Source of the DNA: Anaerolineales bacterium
GTDB taxonomy: Bacteria; Chloroflexota; Anaerolineae; Anaerolineales; UBA11858
NCBI GenBank assembly: GCA_015485245.1
Contig: WFTY01000042.1
Coordinates: 1-13,833, forward strand
Direction: 5' to 3'
DNA length: 13,833 bases
Shown here: one piece after another, positions 6,372 to 13,270 of the stretch
Numbering within the stretch: the first letter of the stretch is position 1
How the letters are laid out: the number at the start of each line of letters is the position of its first letter
Made by a program: the position numbers and the translations under genes
The notes under the pieces: model-generated
What the model was told of the DNA's origin: nothing
What the model saw: only the letters and a program-made list of their open reading frames with translations
Database searches by the model: none

Positions 6372-6392
6372 CAAACCGCTGAGCGCGGTTTG
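6372..6392. terminator. Hairpin between convergent genes, likely bidirectional terminator
   Basis: CAAACCGC (6372-6379) pairs with GCGGTTTG (6385-6392), a perfect 8-bp stem with a TGAGC loop. It lies in the 59-bp gap between the rhomboid stop and the PfkB stop. No T tract directly follows on either strand, so it is not a textbook intrinsic terminator, but its position fits one shared by both genes. Confidence 0.5.
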
Positions 6393-6412
6393 GCAGCCGT
6401 TGGTCGCCCGTG

Positions 6413-7357
6413 TCAGCCGTCTTTTTTCTCCCAGGCTGCAATCGCTCCCAACCGCGTGCATACGTGCGCCCCGGCCCGGTTCCCCGCCCGGCAGGCTTCC
6501 GGGAGCGTCGCGCCGTTCGCCAGCGCGGCGAGCAGCCCGGCGGCGAAGGCGTCGCCGGCGCCGGTGGTGTCCACCACGTCCACCGCGGGAGCGGGAAATT
6601 CCTCGGCGTGGTTTGCGTTTTTTAGATAACAGCCGCGTTCCCCCAGTTTGATGATGACTGTGTTCGCCCCGCGCGCCCGAAAAGCTCGTCCGGCCGTCTG
6701 GGGTTGGGATTCCCCGGTCAGGCGGAAGGCTTCTTCTTGATTACAAAGCAGGATATCCACGGTGGGCAAGGTCTCCCAGAAGGCTGCTTGCAGCTCAGGG
6801 TCTCGCATGTGTTGGCCGAAAACCACGTCAAGCGAGGTGGTCACGCCCTCCTGGCGGAGCGCTTCAAGGCGTTTGTGTAAGCCGCGATTCAGGCCGGTGA
6901 GCACAAAAAAACCGCCGATGTGAAAATAGCGCGCCCCGCTGGCGAGGATGAGCGCCGGGTCTATCGCTGTGGCGTTCAACTGCGCATTGGCGCCAGGGGT
7001 GTGGATAAAGCGCGGCTGCATCTCGCGGTCTACCAGCACCACGCTGAGGGCTGTTTTCTCCCCAGGCAGGCGGGCGGCGAAGCGCGTATCCACACCCAGG
7101 CGTTTCCAGGTGCGGAAGAGCATCTCGGCGGAGTCGTCGCCGCCGGTGAAGGCCAGCAAGCCGGTGGGGATGCCGAGGGCGGTCAGCCCGATGGCGGTGT
7201 TGGAGCCGCATCCGCCGGGGGCTATGTCCGCCTGCTCGAAGATGATGGAGTCGTGTCGCGGCACGTCCTCCACCGGATAGCAGAGCACATCCAGGGTGAC
7301 GTTGCCGCAGACGAGCGCTTGCAGCGGTCGGTTGGACGGGGGAAGCTCAGATTTCAA
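6413..7357 (-). CDS. PfkB/ribokinase-family sugar kinase
   Basis: With the start chosen here the protein has 314 residues, typical of ribokinase-like enzymes. The N-terminal signature PGGCGSNTAIGLTALG lies at about 47-62 (glycine pair for substrate binding). The C-terminal PfkB signature DVVDTTGAGDAFAAGLL (260-276) holds the anion hole and catalytic base D269. The fold phosphorylates a sugar or nucleoside with ATP; the substrate cannot be read here. The frame stays open to a TTG at 7399, but TTG at 7357 gives a short leader before ALVCGNVTLDVL and overlaps the beta-CASP gene by only 11 bases; neither has a good Shine-Dalgarno, so translation is probably coupled to the gene before it. It is the last gene of the long minus-strand run. 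Confidence 0.92.
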   Translation of the reverse strand: MKSELPPSNRPLQALVCGNVTLDVLCYPVEDVPRHDSIIFEQADIAPGGCGSNTAIGLTALGIPTGLLAFTGGDDSAEMLFRTWKRLGVDTRFAARLPGEKTALSVVLVDREMQPRFIHTPGANAQLNATAIDPALILASGARYFHIGGFFVLTGLNRGLHKRLEALRQEGVTTSLDVVFGQHMRDPELQAAFWETLPTVDILLCNQEEAFRLTGESQPQTAGRAFRARGANTVIIKLGERGCYLKNANHAEEFPAPAVDVVDTTGAGDAFAAGLLAALANGATLPEACRAGNRAGAHVCTRLGAIAAWEKKDG

Positions 7358-8747
7358 ACTGACTGTGTTCCGGCGGGAAGTAGACTTCGGAGAGGCCAAT
7401 CTCGGCCAGGCGTTCCATCAACGGCTGGGCGCCGCGCTCCTCGCCGTGGACGAGGAAAACCTTTTTGACGCTATCCTTGACGGCGGCGGCGTATTCCAGC
7501 AGCAACGCCTGACCGGCATGGGCGGAAAGCCCGCCGATGGTGGCGACCTCGGCTTTGCGTTTGTACATCTTGCCGAAGATCTTGACCTCTGTGGCGCGCT
7601 CGGCCAGACGGCGCCCCAGGGTGTGCGGTGCCTGCCAGGAGACGATCAGGATAGTGTTGCGCGGGTCGGTGATGTTGTTCTTCAGGTGATGGAGGATGCG
7701 TCCGGTTTCGGCCATGCCGGAGGCCGAGATAATCACCGCCGGGCCTTTCATCTCGTTGATCGCTTTGGATTCTTCTACAGAGCGGGTATAGGTGATCAGA
7801 TCAGCGCCCAGGGCGGAGTGGTGGGCCACATCGTCGCGGATGAACTCGCGTGCTTCTTTGTCGAAGACTTCGGGGTGGGCGCGGAAGATGTCGGTGGCGT
7901 TGATCGCCAGCGGGCTATCCACATAAACCGGGATGCGAGGGATGTCGCCGTTGTCGATCATCTGGTGCAGGCAGTAGACCAGCTCTTGCGTGCGGCCGAC
8001 GGCGAAGGCGGGCACGATGATGCGTCCGCCGCGGGCGATGGTGCGTACTACCACGTCGCGGAACTCTTCAAAGGCCTGCTGCGGGTCGCGATGGGCTTTG
8101 TCGCCGTAGGTGCATTCCATCAGCAGGTAATCGGCGTCGCTGGGCAGCACGGGGTCGCGCAACAGCGGCATGCCGCGGCGGCCGATGTCGCCGGAAAACC
8201 ACAGGCGGAATGTTCGTCCCCCCTCCTCGATGTCCAGGACGATGGCGGCGGATCCGAGGATGTGTCCGGCCTCGACGAAGCGCGCCGTCACGCCGGGGAC
8301 GACTTCAAAAGGTTTGTCGTAAGGGATGGCGGAGAAGTGTTGGGCAACATGGGCCGCGTCCACCTGGGTGTAGAGCGGCTCGACCAGCGGTTTGCCCTGA
8401 CGGGCAAGTTTTTTGTTCAGGTAGGCAGCATCCGATTCCTGGATGTGACCCGAATCCAGCAGCATGATGTTCGCCAGGTGAGCGGTGGCCTCGGTGGCGT
8501 AGATGTTGCTGTGGTAGCCGTTTTTAATCAGGTGGGGCAGGTTGCCGCTGTGATCGATGTGCGCGTGCGAGAGGAGCACTGCGTCCAGTTCGGAGGCCTC
8601 AAAGTGGAAATGGCGATTGCGCTCGTACGTATCCTTGCGGCGACCCTGGAAGAGGCCACATTCCAGCAGAATTTTGTATCCGTTGATCTCTAGCAGATGT
8701 TGGGAGCCGGTGACGGTTTGGGCGGCCCCGTGAAAGTGGATTTTCAT
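7347..8747 (-). CDS. Beta-CASP metallo-beta-lactamase-fold RNA hydrolase
   Basis: A 466-residue cytoplasmic enzyme with all parts of the bacterial CPSF73-like group. Zinc ligands: HAHIDH (H61, H63, D65, H66), H162 in EAGHILGS and D187 in FSGDIG. Beta-CASP region: VPAFAVGRTQEL (245-256), SASGMAETGRILHHLKN (341-357). C-terminal RMMBL part: GGLSAHAGQ with H410, then VHGE (433-436). The family cleaves RNA as endo- or 5'-exonuclease. It is shorter than RNase J (about 550 residues) and lacks its C-terminal domain; no KH domain is present, unlike archaeal CPSF proteins. AGGAG eight bases before the ATG fixes the start. It follows RNase D by 23 bp and overlaps the PfkB start, so it sits within the RNA segment of the run. 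Confidence 0.94.
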   Translation of the reverse strand: MKIHFHGAAQTVTGSQHLLEINGYKILLECGLFQGRRKDTYERNRHFHFEASELDAVLLSHAHIDHSGNLPHLIKNGYHSNIYATEATAHLANIMLLDSGHIQESDAAYLNKKLARQGKPLVEPLYTQVDAAHVAQHFSAIPYDKPFEVVPGVTARFVEAGHILGSAAIVLDIEEGGRTFRLWFSGDIGRRGMPLLRDPVLPSDADYLLMECTYGDKAHRDPQQAFEEFRDVVVRTIARGGRIIVPAFAVGRTQELVYCLHQMIDNGDIPRIPVYVDSPLAINATDIFRAHPEVFDKEAREFIRDDVAHHSALGADLITYTRSVEESKAINEMKGPAVIISASGMAETGRILHHLKNNITDPRNTILIVSWQAPHTLGRRLAERATEVKIFGKMYKRKAEVATIGGLSAHAGQALLLEYAAAVKDSVKKVFLVHGEERGAQPLMERLAEIGLSEVYFPPEHSQFEI

Positions 8748-8770
8748 CGCGATGACTCCTTTGCGTTATA

Positions 8771-9901
8771 TCATCCGGACGCTGCAAGCACGCGGATTAT
8801 TTCCTCCCCAAATTTCTCCCGCCGCCAGGGGACGGTCTCCAGGATTTGTTTTAGTTCCGCGGTTTGCTGGGGATTGGCCTCGGCCAGGGCGTAGAGCAGG
8901 TCTTTGGGCAGGATGACGTCGGAGGGAACGTTCATGGCTTGCGCTTTGCGCTGTCGCCAGCGCCGCAGCCGGTCAACACGTTCGCGGTACGCTTCGTCCC
9001 GGCGCATCACGCGCGGCGGGTGGATGGGAGGAGCCTGCTGGCCGCGCTGGACGGCGCGTAACAGGCCCTCGCCGAGCCATTCCACCTGACGGCTGCTCAC
9101 GCCGGACAGGTTTTCTATTTCCTGCAGGGAGTTCGGCGCGGCCTGGGCGATTTGCAATAAGGTTTTGTCGCCGATGACTTTGAAGAGCGGGCGGTTCAGG
9201 GCGCGGGCTCTGGAGTCGCGAAAGCGGCAAAGCTCTTGCAGGATAGCCGCCTGTCGCGCCGTCAGGTCGTGCGCCCCGCGGACGCGCCATACCGCGGCCA
9301 CGCCGTTGCGATGTTGACTGGAATCCACGCGGCTGGCGCGCTGAAAGTCCTCCACGGCAATCGCCCACCGGCCGGTGGCCTTCAGTTCGGCTTTCATCTT
9401 TTCGCGCAGCGGGATGAGATAGTGAGTGTCTACCTGCGCATAGGCGAGCATCTCTGTGGGGATGGGACGGCGGCCCCAGTTGGCGCGCTGGTACTTTTTG
9501 TTGACGCGCACCCCGAAGTGCTCCTCCAGAATCGGCCCCAGGCCGACTTTCGGCCATCCCAGGATGCGGGCGGCGATCATGGTGTCGAAGATACCGCGCA
9601 CCCGAAAGCCGAAATCCTGGTGCAGCATGATCAGGTCGTACTCCGAGGCGTGGAACACTTTTTCGATGCTTTCATCCTCGAAAATTGGCCCCAGGGGAGT
9701 GAGATCGCTCAGGGAGAGCGGATCCACCACATAGTCGCTGGTGGGCGTGGAGAATTGGATCAGGCAAACCTGTTCCTGGTAGGCGAACATGCCGTTGGCT
9801 TCGGTATCCACGGCAATGATGCGCTCGCGGGCAAGCTCCCCCGCCAGGCGCGCCAGGGCGTTGGGGCGGGCGATGAAAATTGGTGTGGGCAGGTCACGCA
9901 T
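8771..9901 (-). CDS. rnd: Ribonuclease D (DEDDy 3'-5' exonuclease with HRDC domains)
   Basis: A 376-residue exonuclease of normal RNase D length. The DEDDy core (about 8-175) shows D32 and E34 in VDTEANG, D89 in HASEYDLIMLH, and Y154 with D158 in LAYAQVDTHYL, so all metal-binding residues are kept. An HRDC domain covers about 217-295 and a second, weaker one about 320-374. RNase D trims 3' ends of tRNA and other stable RNAs. There is no Shine-Dalgarno at the ATG at 9901; TATAAT lies seven bases before it, suggesting a leaderless internal promoter although the RimI-like gene ends only 15 bp upstream on the same strand. The beta-CASP gene follows 23 bp later. Two RNA nucleases side by side suggests shared RNA-maturation work, an inference. 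Confidence 0.95.
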   Translation of the reverse strand: MRDLPTPIFIARPNALARLAGELARERIIAVDTEANGMFAYQEQVCLIQFSTPTSDYVVDPLSLSDLTPLGPIFEDESIEKVFHASEYDLIMLHQDFGFRVRGIFDTMIAARILGWPKVGLGPILEEHFGVRVNKKYQRANWGRRPIPTEMLAYAQVDTHYLIPLREKMKAELKATGRWAIAVEDFQRASRVDSSQHRNGVAAVWRVRGAHDLTARQAAILQELCRFRDSRARALNRPLFKVIGDKTLLQIAQAAPNSLQEIENLSGVSSRQVEWLGEGLLRAVQRGQQAPPIHPPRVMRRDEAYRERVDRLRRWRQRKAQAMNVPSDVILPKDLLYALAEANPQQTAELKQILETVPWRREKFGEEIIRVLAASG

Positions 9902-9908
9902 GGCGGGT

Positions 9909-9914
9909 ATTATA
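9909..9914 (-). promoter_or_regulatory. TATAAT box placed for a leaderless RNase D transcript
   Basis: A perfect TATAAT on the minus strand, then ACCCGCC (7 bases), then ATG. It fills the 15-bp gap between the RimI-like stop and the RNase D start. There is no ribosome binding site and no good -35 at 17 bp (GAAAAG there). Confidence 0.5.
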
Positions 9915-9916
9915 GC

Positions 9917-10402
9917 CTATTCGCACAATTGCTTTTCCAGGATGAGGGCGTCGACCCCGCCGTTGTAGTAACGCGGCCACAGGCCGACGCGCTGGTAGCC
10001 GTTGCGCTGATAGAGGTGAATGGCGGGTTTGTTGTCCACCCGCACGCTCAGGCGTACGCGCGGGACGGGCAGCGCGGCCTCGCAGGCTTCCAGCAGGGCG
10101 CGCCCGATCCCCCGGCGTTGATATTCCGGCAGCACCCCCAGTGTGGCGATCCAGGCCAGGTTTTGTGTGTTGCGTACGTCCCCGGCAATGAAGCCGACCA
10201 TAAAATCATCCGCGACGGCCTTCAGGCGCACTACCGCGGGAAAGGTGAGCACAGCGATCAGGTCGAGCAGCGGCCAGGCGTCGAGCGTAAAACACGCTTT
10301 TTCCAGGCGGCGCAGGTCGTTCAGGTCGCGCAGGGTGGCTGGCTGGATGGCAACCGCGCCACCCTGCGTTGGGGAGAGGGATCGCACCCCAGGTTTTTCC
10401 AC
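9917..10402 (-). CDS. GNAT N-acetyltransferase, RimI-like
   Basis: A 161-residue single-domain GNAT protein. The acetyl-CoA loop is LGVLPEYQRRGIGRALL (88-104) with the Q/R-x2-G-x-G/A pattern, and the end has HLYQRNGYQRVG (129-140) with the tyrosine often used as general acid. The overall look (N-terminal ATLRDLNDLRRLE, closing YYNGGVDALILEK) resembles RimI-type enzymes that acetylate protein N-termini, but small-molecule targets are equally possible. The GTG at 10402 lies 9 bp after the SPFH stop and has no Shine-Dalgarno; GTG at 10387 is an alternative, since the first 20 or so residues look like non-domain sequence. It is placed between the SPFH gene and RNase D. Confidence 0.88.
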   Translation of the reverse strand: MEKPGVRSLSPTQGGAVAIQPATLRDLNDLRRLEKACFTLDAWPLLDLIAVLTFPAVVRLKAVADDFMVGFIAGDVRNTQNLAWIATLGVLPEYQRRGIGRALLEACEAALPVPRVRLSVRVDNKPAIHLYQRNGYQRVGLWPRYYNGGVDALILEKQLCE

Positions 10403-10411
10403 GGATTGCGC

Positions 10412-11341
10412 TTACTTGTCCTGCTGCCCTTTGACGAAGTCGCTGAGCAGGCTGGTGAATTCCATCGGGAAGATGAACTTGGTGGCGTCGGTGGCGCCCA
10501 GCCCCTTGAGCATCTCGAAGTATTGCAGCGTCATGGTCTTCTGGTCGAGCGTTTGGGCGACCTGGAAGATGCGCTCCAGGGCGGAAGCGTAACCTTCGGC
10601 GCGCAGCTTTTGGGCCTCTTTGGCGCCTTCGGCCTCCAGGATGGCAGCCTGCTTTTTCCCTTCCGCTTCGAGGATGGCGGCTTGCTTTTGCCCTTCGGCC
10701 ACGTTGATGGCGGCGTCGCGTTCGCCGGTGGATTCGGTCACCAGGGCGCGGCGCACGCGCTCGGCGGTCATCTGCCGGTTCATGGCGTCCTGAATCTCAC
10801 GCGGCGGGATGATCTCGCGGATCTCGACGTTGGAAACCTTGACGCCCCATCGCTCGGTGACCTCGTCCAGGCGGGCGCGCAACATGTTGTTGATGTGCTC
10901 GCGCTCCACCAGCACCTCGTCGAGCTGGATGCCGCCGATCACGGCGCGCAGCGTAGTGGTCGCCATGCCCTGGGCGGCAGCTTCAAAGTTGCCCACCTGC
11001 AACACGCTCTCCACCGGGTCAACGATCTTGTAATACCAGATGAAATCAATCGAGATGCTGGCGTTATCCTCGGTGATGGCGGTCTGGTGGGGGATTTCGC
11101 GCACCTGCTCGCGCAAATCGACGCGCACGCCGCGATCAATAAAGGGGATCAGGATGATCAGCCCCGGCCCTTTTTCCCCGATGCAGCGCCCCAGGCGGAA
11201 GATCACCAGGCGCTGGTATTCCGGCACGATTTTGATGGCGCTGGCCAGGAAGACCAGGGCGACGAGGATCAGCGCGCTGATCAGGCAGGTGAGGAAGCCG
11301 GCTGCCCCGGCGGCGCTTTGTGCAAGTAGAGCGTAAGACAT
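10412..11341 (-). CDS. SPFH/band-7 (stomatin-like, slipin) membrane protein
   Basis: A 309-residue slipin. A TM anchor (about 15-36) is followed by the SPFH domain (about 38-200) with RLVIFRLGRCIGEKGPGL, DLREQVREIP and the region WGVKVSNVEIREIIPPREI typical of stomatins and prohibitin relatives. Next comes a coiled-coil with AEG at 215, 226, 237 and 248, exactly 11 residues apart. The C-terminal part (about 251-309) is helical. These proteins form membrane-bound rings or microdomains and work with NfeD partners, whose gene lies directly upstream (47 bp). The start is sure: AAGGAGGT lies a few bases before the ATG, the best ribosome binding site in the window, which suggests high output. The cytoplasmic or external side of the domain is not settled from sequence. 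Confidence 0.94.
   Translation of the reverse strand: MSYALLAQSAAGAAGFLTCLISALILVALVFLASAIKIVPEYQRLVIFRLGRCIGEKGPGLIILIPFIDRGVRVDLREQVREIPHQTAITEDNASISIDFIWYYKIVDPVESVLQVGNFEAAAQGMATTTLRAVIGGIQLDEVLVEREHINNMLRARLDEVTERWGVKVSNVEIREIIPPREIQDAMNRQMTAERVRRALVTESTGERDAAINVAEGQKQAAILEAEGKKQAAILEAEGAKEAQKLRAEGYASALERIFQVAQTLDQKTMTLQYFEMLKGLGATDATKFIFPMEFTSLLSDFVKGQQDK
10592..10699 (-). repeat. 11-residue (33-bp) tandem repeat in the SPFH coiled coil
   Basis: AEG recurs at residues 215, 226, 237 and 248, and the middle units read AEG-x-KQAAILE. The DNA shows the same 33-bp period with a few base changes. An 11-residue (hendecad) period suits a gently twisted coiled coil; such repeats are common in flotillin and slipin tails. 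Confidence 0.75.
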
Positions 11342-11388
11342 AGGGACCTCCTTGTTGGTTTGGCGGATTGGTTTGTCCGTGAGTCAGG

Positions 11389-11997
11389 TTAGTCTGGCGA
11401 ATCGGAAACAGGTTCGACCTCGAGGATCAACCCCTCGCGGCGCAGCACCCGGATCGGCGTGCCCGCGGGAATGACGGTTTTGCTCCGGGCAGTCCACAAT
11501 TCCCCGGTCACGAAGACCACCCCCTCATCATGAATTTCGGTGCGCGCTTCGCCGCGCGCGCCGATCAACGGGCTGAGGTCATGCGCTGGGCGGGCGGCGC
11601 TGGCCTCCAGCGTTTTCGTCGTCGCGATCCAGAAAAAGCCCCCGGCCAGCAGCGAGGCGACGGCGGCCAGCAGCGGATGCACCGCAGGTTGCCAGATGTT
11701 TTCCTCCCGGAAGAGGAAGGTCGATCCGAGGATCAAAGTCAGGATGGAAAGCGCCAGATAGTGCGTGTTCCCGGATTTGCGCAACGCCCCGATGAAGAGA
11801 AACACGCTCAACACCAGCATCACCAGCGCCCAGGGGTTGATCGGCAAGCTGTATACCGCCCATCCGGCCAGCGCCAGGGCGAAAAACGCGCCGATCTCCA
11901 GAACGCCTGTGCCCGGCGTCAGGATGGCGAGCAGTGTCAGCGTGATGCCGCACACCAGGAAGAGGTAGGCCAAGTTAGGGTTGAGGAGGAACTCCAT
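11389..11997 (-). CDS. NfeD-like membrane protein (short form, no protease domain)
   Basis: A 202-residue protein with four to five TM segments in the first 125 residues (about 9-28, 33-49, 55-71, 80-96, 105-126) and an OB-fold domain (about 142-198) with the NfeD pattern LIGARGEARTEIHDEGVVFV, GELWTAR and IPAGTPIRVLRREGLILEV. It lacks the N-terminal ClpP-like serine protease of long NfeD proteins, so it is the short form, which usually partners a slipin or flotillin. The slipin gene follows 47 bp later, matching the known NfeD-stomatin operon layout. The ATG at 11997 is only 2 bp after the stop of the two-domain GNAT gene, so it probably depends on coupling. It acts in the cytoplasmic membrane as an SPFH assembly partner, by family. 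Confidence 0.92.
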   Translation of the reverse strand: MEFLLNPNLAYLFLVCGITLTLLAILTPGTGVLEIGAFFALALAGWAVYSLPINPWALVMLVLSVFLFIGALRKSGNTHYLALSILTLILGSTFLFREENIWQPAVHPLLAAVASLLAGGFFWIATTKTLEASAARPAHDLSPLIGARGEARTEIHDEGVVFVTGELWTARSKTVIPAGTPIRVLRREGLILEVEPVSDSPD

Positions 11998-11999
11998 CG

Positions 12000-13151
12000 T
12001 TAGAGCGTTTTCTCGTAAAAGCGGTAGGTTTTATAAATCTGCCCGCCCATCACCCGGATGGGGCGGCTGATGGCGTCGTTGTTCTCCAAAATCCAGCTCA
12101 TCTCGGCGTGTTGGATGCCTTTTTTGAGCGCCGCGCGGGCGGTTTCGTAGTAAAAGAGCGCGTCGATGCCGCGGGCGCGATATTGCGGCAGCACGCCGAG
12201 GATCAACACCCGCGCCCAGGTCACCCGCCGCCGCACTTTCCAGTGCCAGATCAGCTTTGCCAGCGTCCACCATTCCGGGGTTTCGGGGCGCGGATAGGCC
12301 AGGCGCAACGGCTGGTTGACATCCGGCAGGGTGATGCTCACGCCAATGGGTTTGCCGTCCACCTCTGCCACCAGGGTGAGATCGGGGTCGAGGATGGCGT
12401 GCAACTCCTCGCCGATTTTGGCGAATTCTTTATCCGTCATCGGCACGAAGCCCCAGTTGCGCGCCCAGGACTGGTTATAGATCTCTTCGACGCGGGCGAT
12501 TTCCTCGTCAAAATGCTTCATGTCGACTTTGCGGATGTGGATTTCCCCTTTGGCTTTGATCTTCTCCACCACGCGGATCAGCTTTGGAGGAAAGCGACTG
12601 CCTCCGGCGTAGATGTCGGTATCCAGCGCATAGGCGTGCAGATCCATCGCCTTGCGGTAACCCTGACTCTCGATGTAATCCACATAGCGGGGAGGGTTGT
12701 AAGTCATCATGATGCGCGGTGGATCGTCGAAGCCGTCCACCAGCAGGCCGCACTCCTCGTTGGTGGAGTATTGCGCCGGCCCGCGGATGGCCGCGTAACC
12801 GCGCTGGCGCACCCAGTCCTCGGCGGTTTGCAGCAGCGCCCGCGCGGCTTCGGGGTCGTCGAGCACCTCGAAGAAGCCGAAGAAGCCGATGCGCTCGTTG
12901 TGGAACGCGTTGTGGCGGTGATTGATGAACGCCGCGATCGTGCCGACGATTTCCTCCCCGCGGCGGGCGAGGAAGAATTCCACCTCGGCATGTTCAAAGA
13001 AGGGGTGCTGCGTTGAGTCGGTGAAGGCCATGCGCTCGGAGATCAGCGGGGGGACCCAGTTGGGATCCCCTCGATAGACTTTCCACGGAAAGCTGACGAA
13101 GGCGCGGCGCTCTGCCACGTTGGAGACAGGGTGGATGGATAATGATTTCAT
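12000..13151 (-). CDS. GNAT-superfamily protein with two GNAT-like halves (YghO-like)
   Basis: A 383-residue protein. Near the N-terminus is VYRGDPNWVPPL (25-36), a mark of a conserved family of large GNAT proteins related to YghO. The first half (about 55-175) has a GNAT-like layout (VGTIAAFINHRH, IGFFGFFEVLDD, then AIRGPAQYSTNEECG). The second half (205-383) contains the acetyl-CoA loop LGVLPQYRARGIDALFYYE (318-336) and the ending WILENNDAISRPIRVMGGQIYKTYRFYEK. The substrate is unknown. GGGAG six bases before the ATG at 13151 supports the start, and TATAAT at 13210-13215 could be its -10. It heads the seven-gene minus run, 2 bp before NfeD. The first half lacks a clear CoA loop and may be non-catalytic, which is inference. 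Confidence 0.86.
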   Translation of the reverse strand: MKSLSIHPVSNVAERRAFVSFPWKVYRGDPNWVPPLISERMAFTDSTQHPFFEHAEVEFFLARRGEEIVGTIAAFINHRHNAFHNERIGFFGFFEVLDDPEAARALLQTAEDWVRQRGYAAIRGPAQYSTNEECGLLVDGFDDPPRIMMTYNPPRYVDYIESQGYRKAMDLHAYALDTDIYAGGSRFPPKLIRVVEKIKAKGEIHIRKVDMKHFDEEIARVEEIYNQSWARNWGFVPMTDKEFAKIGEELHAILDPDLTLVAEVDGKPIGVSITLPDVNQPLRLAYPRPETPEWWTLAKLIWHWKVRRRVTWARVLILGVLPQYRARGIDALFYYETARAALKKGIQHAEMSWILENNDAISRPIRVMGGQIYKTYRFYEKTL

Positions 13152-13270
13152 GGTGTGCTCCCGTTGCAGCCGTTGATTGGCGCGTTGAATGCGTTCACCA
13201 ACCAGTTTGATTATACAACAATTGGGGGTGGCAGGGCGCTCACTCTTGTTGGGCGTGGTATTATTCCGGC
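13152..13270. promoter_or_regulatory. Divergent promoter region before the two-domain GNAT gene and the Lgt-like gene
   Basis: In these 119 bp the minus strand shows TATAAT (13210-13215), about 59 bases from the GNAT start, with GGGAG as ribosome binding site. The plus strand shows TATTAT (13259-13264), only six bases before the ATG at 13271 and with no Shine-Dalgarno, so a leaderless transcript is likely. I found no good -35 for either. Confidence 0.5.

Noticed and set aside
6380..6430. T-rich stretch near 6418 as an intrinsic terminator for the rhomboid gene
   Set aside because: The run of T lies about 27 bases after the hairpin at 6372-6392 and belongs to the last codons of the PfkB gene on the other strand.
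7296..8693. Plus-strand open frame of 465 codons
   Set aside because: Exact antisense of the beta-CASP gene, in the same register; the minus product has all zinc ligands and beta-CASP motifs.
7347..8747. RNase J as the identity of the beta-CASP protein
   Set aside because: At 466 residues it is too short and lacks the RNase J C-terminal domain; the bacterial CPSF73-like group fits the length and the HAHIDHSG and SASGMAETGRILHHL motifs better.
9236..11329. Plus-strand open frame of 697 codons as a gene
   Set aside because: It lies opposite RNase D, the RimI-like gene and the SPFH gene in the codon-complement register. Its product is His/Gln/Gly/Asp-rich without recognisable domains, whereas the minus genes carry full catalytic motifs.
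12108..13016. Plus-strand open frame of 302 codons
   Set aside because: Antisense of the two-domain GNAT gene; the product looks like the usual reverse-strand shadow in GC-rich DNA.
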